Source: an uncultured Alistipes sp.
GTDB taxonomy: Bacteria; Bacteroidota; Bacteroidia; Bacteroidales; Rikenellaceae
Direction: 5' to 3'
Assembly (NCBI GenBank): GCA_944321205.1
Contig: CALUKK010000140.1
Span: 1 to 46,824, forward strand
DNA: 46,824 bases
The first letter of the stretch is position 1. The number at the start of each line of letters is the position of its first letter. Below the pieces are notes generated by a model. It did not search any database. It saw only the letters and a program-made list of their open reading frames with translations, and was not told the origin of the DNA. A program made the position numbers and the translations under genes. Positions 41,229 to 46,824 of this stretch are shown here, in pieces.

Positions 41229-42341
41229 ATGAAAAAACTCTTTTTTGTTGCAGCACTTGCGGGTGCTGCGATGCTTGCCTCCTGTGGGGGGAACAAGACC
41301 GGAGTCCAGATGGGCAGCCTCTCGGAGTTCGACTCGCTGTCGTACGCCCTGGGTGCGAACATCGGTTACGGAATCAGCTATGAAATGAAGGATATTCCTT
41401 TCGATTTCCAGGCCGTGGATCAGGGAATCCGTGAGGGAGCCCTTGGCAAGGCTTCGCAGCCGCACGACGAATCCCTGAATCTGTTGCGCGAATATTTCAT
41501 GTCGAAACGCGGGGAGCGTGCCCAGGCCATTGCCAAGAAACGGGCTCAGGCCGACAGCGTGCGTCTTGCCGGCGGTGATTCCACGAAGGTGGAGTACCCG
41601 GCTGCGGATCCGGAGATGTTCGAGACCGAGGAGGAGCGTACGGAGCTGTCGTATGCCTTCGGAAACGACATCGGTTACAACATCGCCCAGAGCGGCATGC
41701 CGATCCAGCTGGTGTGGATCTGCGAGGCCATGCAGAACGTTCGTGACAACAACTCGAAGATGGATGAGGATGCCGTGAACCAGTATCTGCAGTATTACTT
41801 CATGGTAAAGCGCCCGGCCGAGAACGCCGAGGCTTCGAAAGCCTGGTTGGAGAAGATCTCCAAGAAGTCGGGCGTGAAGAAGACCGAATCGGGCCTGCTC
41901 TACAAGGTGACGGAGATGGGCGATACGACGGTGATGGCCAAGGATCCGCGCGACGTGGTGAAGGTGCACTACACGGGCCGCACGCGGGAAGGCAAGGTCT
42001 TCGACACCTCGAAGTTCGCCAACCGTCCGAAGGAGCAGCAGGAGATCATCAAGAAGCAGCGTCCGGACGACTATGACAAGGATGAACCCGTGGAGTTCCC
42101 GTTGAACCGCGTGATCCCGGGCTGGACCGAGGGCATGCAGCTGGTGGGCAAAGGCGGTACGATCACGCTGTGGATCCCCTCCGAACTGGCTTACGGTCCT
42201 CGTGGAGCAGGTCGTGACATCGGCCCGAACGAGGCTCTGGAGTTCGAAGTCGAGCTGATCGACGTGACGCCGTACGAGGAGCCGGCTCCTGCCGATTCGA
42301 CGGCTGCGGCCGAGAAACCGGCCGTGGAACCCGCCAAATAA
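41229..42341 (+). CDS. FKBP-type peptidyl-prolyl cis-trans isomerase lipoprotein
   Basis: 370 residues. Lipobox MLASC near residue 19. Two similar N-terminal helical units follow, one starting FDSLSYALGANIGYGI and the other TELSYAFGNDIGYNI, so the dimerisation domain is duplicated. A linker leads to an intact FKBP domain (about 235-345) with VKVHYTGRT, FDTS, VIPGWTEGMQLV, AYGPRGAG and FEVELIDV. It should fold or isomerise envelope proteins on the periplasmic side. The C terminus is a Pro/Ala/Glu-rich tail (EEPAPADSTAAAEKPAVEPAK is longer than needed and looks unstructured). Strong terminator follows. Confidence 0.93.
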   Translation: MKKLFFVAALAGAAMLASCGGNKTGVQMGSLSEFDSLSYALGANIGYGISYEMKDIPFDFQAVDQGIREGALGKASQPHDESLNLLREYFMSKRGERAQAIAKKRAQADSVRLAGGDSTKVEYPAADPEMFETEEERTELSYAFGNDIGYNIAQSGMPIQLVWICEAMQNVRDNNSKMDEDAVNQYLQYYFMVKRPAENAEASKAWLEKISKKSGVKKTESGLLYKVTEMGDTTVMAKDPRDVVKVHYTGRTREGKVFDTSKFANRPKEQQEIIKKQRPDDYDKDEPVEFPLNRVIPGWTEGMQLVGKGGTITLWIPSELAYGPRGAGRDIGPNEALEFEVELIDVTPYEEPAPADSTAAAEKPAVEPAK

Positions 42342-42365
42342 ACGGCACGTTCCGGAAAAATACCG

Positions 42366-42402
42366 CGAAGGCGATCTCATTGCGAGATCGCCTTCGTTGT
42401 TT
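42366..42402 (+). terminator. rho-independent terminator after the second FKBP gene
   Basis: A perfect 13-bp stem (42366-42378 with 42384-42396) with a 5-base loop is followed by TTGTTTT. Confidence 0.88.
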
Positions 42403-42449
42403 TCCGTCGGGAGGCGTGAGGGGGTCTGGAAGAGCGGATAACGGACGAA

Positions 42450-42481
42450 AAAGAGGCTGCGGAGAAATCCGCAGCCTCTTT
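42450..42481 (-). terminator. terminator of the DUF3127 gene
   Basis: A perfect 14-bp stem (42450-42463 with 42468-42481) has a GAAA loop on the plus strand. It is followed by T on the minus strand. Confidence 0.88.
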
Positions 42482-42508
42482 GGTTTCGGGATGTTGGGGC
42501 GCAGCGGC

Positions 42509-42877
42509 TCAGAAGGGGAGATCGTCAACCTCCTGGGCGGGCGCCGAAGCATAGGCGGGCTCTTCGACGATGGGCGGCATGTCGGGCATCGGGGCCGGTG
42601 CGGCCTCCTGCTGTTTGGGCTGAATCCGCCAGGCCCGGACATCGGTATACCAACGTCCGTTGTACTCCCGCGACTCGATGTTTACCGAGACGTTGTAGGC
42701 GGCACCCTCCTTCAGCCGGGCCACATCATCGGGCTTGTTGAAGAACGTGACACAGATCTTCCGCGTGAACGAGCCTTCGTTCATTTCGAAAACCACATCC
42801 TGACGCTGCCATTCGCCACGGGCCGAGGTGCCCTTCGTAACCGGCAGTATTTTGTAGACGGTTCCTTCGAATTCCAT
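42509..42877 (-). CDS. DUF3127 family OB-fold protein with SSB-like tail
   Basis: 122 residues. The OB-like core (about 1-90: MEFEGTVYKILPVTKGTS, then QDVVFEMNEGSFTRKICVTFF) matches DUF3127, a Bacteroidota family that looks like a small single-stranded-nucleic-acid binder. A disordered Pro/Glu/Ala linker follows, and the last residues are VDDLPF, close to the DDxPF tip of SSB that recruits repair enzymes. No other SSB-specific motif was identified. Expressed alone from a -7 box at 42960-42967 with its own terminator. Confidence 0.82.
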   Translation of the reverse strand: MEFEGTVYKILPVTKGTSARGEWQRQDVVFEMNEGSFTRKICVTFFNKPDDVARLKEGAAYNVSVNIESREYNGRWYTDVRAWRIQPKQQEAAPAPMPDMPPIVEEPAYASAPAQEVDDLPF

Positions 42878-42959
42878 ATTGACGTATTGTTTTTAAGATT
42901 GACTTTCCGGTTTTGCGGACCGCCCGGCGTGGAATTCCGGTACGATTCGCCACGCTCTG

Positions 42960-42967
42960 CAAAGATA
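42960..42967 (-). promoter_or_regulatory. -7 element (TATCTTTG) for the DUF3127 gene
   Basis: Exact match on the minus strand; leader about 75 bases. No -33 element. Confidence 0.5.
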
Positions 42968-43119
42968 GGCAATTTTTGGAATTCCCGGGGCCTGCGGTTC
43001 GAAAATTCGACCGGGCGAAGCGAGGCTCGGCCTGTTTGCCATCTTGTGACGGTTCGTCCCCTTCGCCCTCCCCCGTGGGGCGTGTCACACGGGGATTCGT
43101 CCGCACCGCCGGAGTCGGA

Positions 43120-43740
43120 TCACGAGTGCCGCCGGGCCAGTTCGCGTTCGAGATCGGCGATCGTGCAGCCGGTTGCTTCGAGCAGAACGAGCAGGTGGTA
43201 GATCAGATCCGAAGCTTCGTAGATCATGGCGTCACGATTGCGGGCCACGGCCTCGATGACCGTTTCGACGGCCTCTTCCCCGACCTTCTGGGCAATCTTG
43301 TTCACGCCGCGGGTGAAGAGTTTCGAGGTGTAGGAGCCTTCGGGCATCTCGGCGTGGCGCCCCTGGATGACGCTTTGCAGGTAGCGGATGAACCCTTCGG
43401 TCTCGGGAACGGCCTCTCCGAAGCAGGTCTTCGAGCCGGTATGGCAGGTGGGGCCGTGGGGGATGACGCGTACAAGCAGCGTGTCGGCATCGCAGTCGGC
43501 GGCTATGGAGACGATGTCGAGCCAGTTTCCGCTGGTCTCGCCCTTGGTCCAGAGCCTCTGCTTCGAACGGCTGTAAAAGGTGACGCGACCCTCTTCGAGA
43601 CTCTTCTCGTAGGCTTCGCGATTCATGTAACCCAACATCAGCACCTGCAGCGTGCGGTCGTCCTGAATGACGGCGGGGACGAGACCGCCGGGGAGTTTTT
43701 CGACGTTGAGCTCCGAAAACGGGATTGCTTGAATTTTCAT
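43120..43740 (-). CDS. hisIE: bifunctional phosphoribosyl-AMP cyclohydrolase / phosphoribosyl-ATP pyrophosphatase
   Basis: 206 residues. The HisI half (about 1-115) has FYSRSKQRLWTKGETSGN, DCDADTLL and HGPTCHTGSKTC with the zinc Cys. The HisE half (about 116-206) has SYTSKLFTRG and KVGEEAVETVIEA. It catalyses the second and third steps of histidine synthesis. The ATG at 43740 lies 52 bases after the hisF stop; the long upstream in-frame extension is a shadow of hisF. Last gene of the his operon in this window. Confidence 0.96.
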   Translation of the reverse strand: MKIQAIPFSELNVEKLPGGLVPAVIQDDRTLQVLMLGYMNREAYEKSLEEGRVTFYSRSKQRLWTKGETSGNWLDIVSIAADCDADTLLVRVIPHGPTCHTGSKTCFGEAVPETEGFIRYLQSVIQGRHAEMPEGSYTSKLFTRGVNKIAQKVGEEAVETVIEAVARNRDAMIYEASDLIYHLLVLLEATGCTIADLERELARRHS

Positions 43741-43792
43741 GACGTGTCGTATGTTTTTGTTGTAGATGTCCGTTGTGTCGGGGAGTCCTGGC

Positions 43793-44545
43793 TCAGAGGC
43801 GTACGGCGATTCCTCTTTGTGCCAGCTCGCGCTTGAGAGCGGGGATCGGGATCTCGTTGTAGTGGAAGATGCTGGCGGCGAGGGCCGCATCGGCACATCC
43901 GCGTGTGAGGACCTCGGCAATGTGGTCCACGGACCCGGCACCTCCCGAGGCGATGATCGGTACGGGCAGTTCGGCCAGACGTGCAAAGGTCTCGCACGGG
44001 TATCCGTTTTTCGTGCCGTCGTGGTCCATCGAGGTGAAGAGGATCTCGCCGGCACCCCGATCCACGGCCTCGCGGGCCCAGGTGAAGAGCTCCCGGTCGG
44101 TGGATCGTTTGCCGCCGTGCGTCGTGACGACCCAGCGCCCGTCGACCGTCCGGGCATCGATTGCCGCAACGATGAATTGCGAACCGTACTTGGCGGCGAT
44201 GGCATCGATCAGCGCGGGATTGCGTACGGCGGCGCTGTTGACCGTCACCTTGTCGGCTCCGGCGTCGAGCAGCCGTCCGGCGTCTTCCACGGAGGAGATG
44301 CCGCCGCCCACGGTGAAAGGTATGTCGATCCGTGCGGCGATGCGTGTCACCAGATCGGTGAAGGTCCGGCGCCCCTCCTGCGAGGCGCTGATATCGAGAT
44401 AGACCAGTTCGTCAGCTCCCTGGGCGGCATACTTCGCCCCCAGCTCTACGGGGTCGCCGACCTTGCGCAACCCCTCGAAATGAATCCCCTTGACGGTCTG
44501 ACTGTCGCGGATGTCCAGGCAGGGAATTATCCGTTTTGCAAGCAT
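43793..44545 (-). CDS. hisF: imidazole glycerol phosphate synthase cyclase subunit
   Basis: 250 residues, full length. [20 protein letters not shown] holds catalytic Asp11, and [17 protein letters not shown] and VIASGGAGS-type strands (IIASGGAGS) follow. Asp at AAIDAR is the second catalytic residue. It uses ammonia from HisH to form IGP and AICAR. The ATG overlaps hisA by 19 bases. Confidence 0.97.
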   Translation of the reverse strand: MLAKRIIPCLDIRDSQTVKGIHFEGLRKVGDPVELGAKYAAQGADELVYLDISASQEGRRTFTDLVTRIAARIDIPFTVGGGISSVEDAGRLLDAGADKVTVNSAAVRNPALIDAIAAKYGSQFIVAAIDARTVDGRWVVTTHGGKRSTDRELFTWAREAVDRGAGEILFTSMDHDGTKNGYPCETFARLAELPVPIIASGGAGSVDHIAEVLTRGCADAALAASIFHYNEIPIPALKRELAQRGIAVRL

Positions 44546-45258
44546 CGTTCAAGATCCTGAAGGGTGATACGTCCTTCGTAGAGAGCCTTGCCGACGATGA
44601 CGCTGCGCAGCTCTTTGTCGTCGAGGCGGCGGATATCGTCCAGCGACGAGATGCCGCCGCTGACGGTGATCTCCACGTCGGGGAATTGTCGTTGCAGCCC
44701 GGCGTACAGCTCCACGGAGGGACCGCAGAGCATGCCGTCCCGGGAGATGTCGGTGCAAATGACCTGGGCAACGCCTTGGGGCTGAAACTCTTTGATCAGT
44801 TCGGCGGCCGTTGTCGAGGAGGTCTCGAGCCACCCCTGTACGGCAACCTTTCCGTCGCGGATGTCGGCTCCGAGGATCAGCCGTTCGGGTCCGAACTCCG
44901 TGAGCCAGGCGGCGAAGAGCTCCGGATGCCGTACGGCAATACTGCCGCAGATGGCCCGTCGGGCCCCGGCATTGAAGACGCTTTGCAGCGCCTCGCGGCT
45001 CTTGATGCCGCCGCCGTACTGCACCTCGAGCGAGGTGCGTGTCGCCACGCGCTCCAGAACCCGGAGGTTCCGGGGCTCTGCGGCCTTGGCACCGTCGAGA
45101 TCGACCATGTGCAGACGGCGGATCCCCGCCTCTTCGAAGCGAAGGGCCGCCTCCAGCGGGTCGCGGTAGTAGGTCTTCCGACTGGTGTAGTCCCCCTGGG
45201 TGAGGCGGACGCACTGTCCGTCGATCAGGTCCGTAGCCGGTATGATGGTGATGTTCAT
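44527..45258 (-). CDS. hisA: ProFAR isomerase
   Basis: 243 residues. The TIM barrel begins [17 protein letters not shown], with the Asp acting as base, and has VQYGGGIKS and [11 protein letters not shown] repeats, typical of HisA. It isomerises ProFAR to PRFAR. It starts after a 175-base gap from hisH and overlaps hisF at its end. Confidence 0.97.
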   Translation of the reverse strand: MNITIIPATDLIDGQCVRLTQGDYTSRKTYYRDPLEAALRFEEAGIRRLHMVDLDGAKAAEPRNLRVLERVATRTSLEVQYGGGIKSREALQSVFNAGARRAICGSIAVRHPELFAAWLTEFGPERLILGADIRDGKVAVQGWLETSSTTAAELIKEFQPQGVAQVICTDISRDGMLCGPSVELYAGLQRQFPDVEITVSGGISSLDDIRRLDDKELRSVIVGKALYEGRITLQDLERCLQNG

Positions 45259-45433
45259 GGATAGAGGGTTAAATTGCGTTTTTATTGGTTTTCCGAACGG
45301 TCGGAGTCGTTGTTCCCGTACTTTCTCGGAACGGAGGGTTGCCGTCTGATGCCCTCTTCGGGCTCTGGAAGGCTGCGACCCTCTGGACAGCGTTGTCCGC
45401 CCTTTCCGGTCTGTGGGGAGAGTTTCCGGTTCC

Positions 45434-46117
45434 TCACAGACTCAGAAAATTCCGGAGAAGACGGGCTCCCGTCGCACCGCTCTTCTCGGGGTGGAACTGC
45501 GTGCCGTAGAAATTGTCGCGGTTGAGGGCCGCACTGAAGCAGCGCCCGTAGTCTGTCGTGGCGATCGTGGCCGGACAGGGGTCCGCCGCGAAGGAGTGGA
45601 CGTAGTAGACGTAGCTCTCCTCCGGGATCCCCTCGAAGAGCGGCGAGCGAACTCCCTGGATCGTATCCCAGCCTACGTGGGGAATCTTCAGCCGGGTGTG
45701 TGGAGCGGTTGCGGCGGCTGATGACCCGGAACGGGGCGTATCTCCGGCAAGGGCGGGCCCGTTGGCCGGTCCGGTCGGGTTCTGCGGGGTCTCGGAAACG
45801 GTGGGGAGGCGCCGTACCCGCGTGGGGAAGATCCCCAGACACCGGGCGTCGCCCTCTTCACTCGAAAGACACAGCAGCTGCATCCCGATGCAGATCCCCA
45901 ACACGGGACAGGTCAATGTCGGCAATACCTCGTCCAGTCCCCGCTGTCGGAGTTTTGCCATGGCGCTGGAGGCTTCGCCCACGCCCGGAAGAATCACCCG
46001 CTCGGCGCGGCGCAACAGGGCGGCATCGCTCGTGAGCGTGAACTCCGCTCCGGCACGCCGCAAGGCTTCGGCAACCGATCGCAGGTTGCCCGTATCGTAA
46101 TCGACGACTGCTATCAT
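45434..46117 (-). CDS. hisH: imidazole glycerol phosphate synthase glutaminase subunit with insertion
   Basis: 227 residues, about 30 longer than usual. The triad is present: Cys76 in GICIGMQLL and His209-x-Glu211 in FHPEKS; the oxyanion strand PGVGE is at 45-49. Between the normal FPTRVRRLP (about 97-105) and LKIPHVGWD (about 143-151) lies an inserted run rich in Pro, Gly, Ala, Ser and Thr (106-141). HisH feeds ammonia to HisF. The start overlaps the hisB stop in ATGA (46114-46117). Confidence 0.95.
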   Translation of the reverse strand: MIAVVDYDTGNLRSVAEALRRAGAEFTLTSDAALLRRAERVILPGVGEASSAMAKLRQRGLDEVLPTLTCPVLGICIGMQLLCLSSEEGDARCLGIFPTRVRRLPTVSETPQNPTGPANGPALAGDTPRSGSSAAATAPHTRLKIPHVGWDTIQGVRSPLFEGIPEESYVYYVHSFAADPCPATIATTDYGRCFSAALNRDNFYGTQFHPEKSGATGARLLRNFLSL

Positions 46118-46824
46118 AGGACTCCTTTGCTGCTGGGTATGTCGTATCCGAACCCTTGCCGCGAGACGGCCATGCGTAGCGCCCGGGCAAAGGCCTTGAA
46201 GATGGCTTCGGCCTTGTGGTGCTCGTTGTCACCGCGGGCCGCGATCTGGAGATTGCACCGTGCCGCACAGCACAGCGACTGGAAGAAGTGACGGAACATC
46301 TCGGTCGGAACGTCTCCCACCCGCTCGCGGTGGAATTCGACCTCCCATTCGAAATCGATCCGCCCGCCGAAGTCGAGGAGCACCAGTGCCCGGCAATCGT
46401 CCATCGGCAGCGCAAAGCCGTAGCGGGCGATGCCGGCCTTCGATCCCAGGGCGCGGTCGATGGCCTCGCCCAGGGTGATGGCCACATCCTCCATCGTGTG
46501 GTGTTCGTCGATGTCGAGATCTCCGTGGGCCTCCACGGCGAGTGAAACTCCTCCGTGGTGGGCGATCTGCGAGAGCATGTGGTCCAGAAACCGAAGACCC
46601 GTCGAGATGCGGTCGTTGAAGTCGCCCCGGCCGTCGAGATCCAACCGTACGCGGATCTGCGTCTCGCGCGTCTCGCGCCGCAGGTCCACGTACCGCTCGC
46701 CGCGGCGGATGAATTCGGCGATCTGCTCCCACGAATCCGTGACCAGTGCGCAGGCCGCTTCGACGCCGGCCTCCGCCAGCATCCGCTCCCCTTCGGCCGT
46801 CGGGCGAAGCAGGATCCCCCGAGC
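46114..46824 (-). CDS. hisB: bifunctional histidinol-phosphatase / imidazoleglycerol-phosphate dehydratase, 5' end cut by window
   Basis: The frame stays open to the right end of the window, so the N terminus is missing. Residues before the internal Met at 46782 (RGILLRPTAEGER) read as the end of a HAD phosphatase domain; the dehydratase follows from SWEQIAEFIRRGERYV. Its Mn motifs are DEHHTMED and GDNEHHKAEA, and the start of the domain has TRETQIRVRLDLDG. The bifunctional form is inferred from this continuity. Part of the his operon; the end shares ATGA with hisH. Confidence 0.93.
   Translation of the reverse strand, partial: ARGILLRPTAEGERMLAEAGVEAACALVTDSWEQIAEFIRRGERYVDLRRETRETQIRVRLDLDGRGDFNDRISTGLRFLDHMLSQIAHHGGVSLAVEAHGDLDIDEHHTMEDVAITLGEAIDRALGSKAGIARYGFALPMDDCRALVLLDFGGRIDFEWEVEFHRERVGDVPTEMFRHFFQSLCCAARCNLQIAARGDNEHHKAEAIFKAFARALRMAVSRQGFGYDIPSSKGVL

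Noticed and set aside
43050-43100. GC-rich dyad after hisIE as terminator
   Set aside because: A 7-bp CCCCGTG/CACGGGG pairing is present but no T run follows on the minus strand.
45259-45433. Promoter or small gene in the hisH-hisA gap
   Set aside because: No TAnnTTTG box on the minus strand and no convincing ORF; the minus-strand frame through it is a shadow of hisH.

Overview
The window is a GC-rich chromosomal segment of a Bacteroidota bacterium, most likely from the Alistipes/Rikenellaceae side of the phylum. Three things point there. Promoters match the Bacteroidota pattern (TTTG, 19-20 bases, TAnnTTTG), with perfect matches before the genes at 3408, 16868, 28874 and 34283. Starts lack strong Shine-Dalgarno sequences. 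The gene set is also typical: the cinA-rpmB-rpmG-DUF4295 cluster, a DUF3127 protein, FKBP lipoproteins with Bacteroidota lipoboxes, and a PEP-synthase-like protein with receiver domains. The genus is an inference from GC content and gene content. I see no transposase, phage gene, CRISPR array, tRNA or rRNA; this is core chromosome.

Layout, left to right. 143-1530 (-): hotdog thioesterase, YrdC/Sua5-family protein, glyoxalase. 1771-2499 (+): YebC. 2526-3245 (-): membrane-anchored rubrerythrin-like protein. 3408-3890 (+): lipocalin-like lipoprotein. 3971-13558 (-): the elongasome operon mreB-mreC-mreD-mrdA-rodA, continuing into a calcium-type P-ATPase and a PAP2 phosphatase with a barrel-like tail. 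13861-16207 (+): gpsA and pgi. 16287-16868 (-): small lipoprotein. 17079-21493 (-): gdhA and the large receiver/ATP-grasp protein. 21582-24900 (+): GNAT-like protein, gcvT and a DHODH-like flavoprotein. 25034-28874 (-): HD protein, RNase Y, a 6S-like RNA, ZapA and a coiled-coil protein in the ZapB position. 28962-31245 (-): rimO and ftsY. 31329-32198 (+): secreted DUF1566-like protein. 32295-33530 (-): glycosyltransferase. 33680-34283 (-): DUF4295, bL33, bL28. 34371-37813 (-): cinA, pyrD, pdxB. 37960-42341 (+): ureohydrolase, nhaA and two FKBP lipoproteins. 42509-42877 (-): DUF3127 OB-fold protein. 43120 to the right end (-): his operon hisB(partial)-hisH-hisA-hisF-hisIE.

Functionally the window holds cell-wall elongation and division (MreBCD, PBP2, RodA, ZapA), RNA handling (RNase Y, 6S RNA), translation (bL28, bL33, RimO, FtsY, a YrdC protein), and central carbon, nitrogen and one-carbon metabolism (Pgi, GpsA, GdhA, GcvT). 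It also holds biosynthesis of pyrimidine, vitamin B6 and histidine.

The least ordinary features are: the 6S-like RNA with a competing 5' hairpin, lying among repeat-rich polypurine tracts around zapA; the REC-REC-ATP-grasp protein, which lacks the phosphohistidine part of a PEP synthase; a membrane rubrerythrin-like protein that seems to have lost its di-iron ligands; a class-2-like PyrD with Cys at the usual catalytic Ser; a HisH with a low-complexity insertion; and an SSB-like acidic tail on the DUF3127 protein. All functional calls come from reading the sequence by eye; no database search was run.
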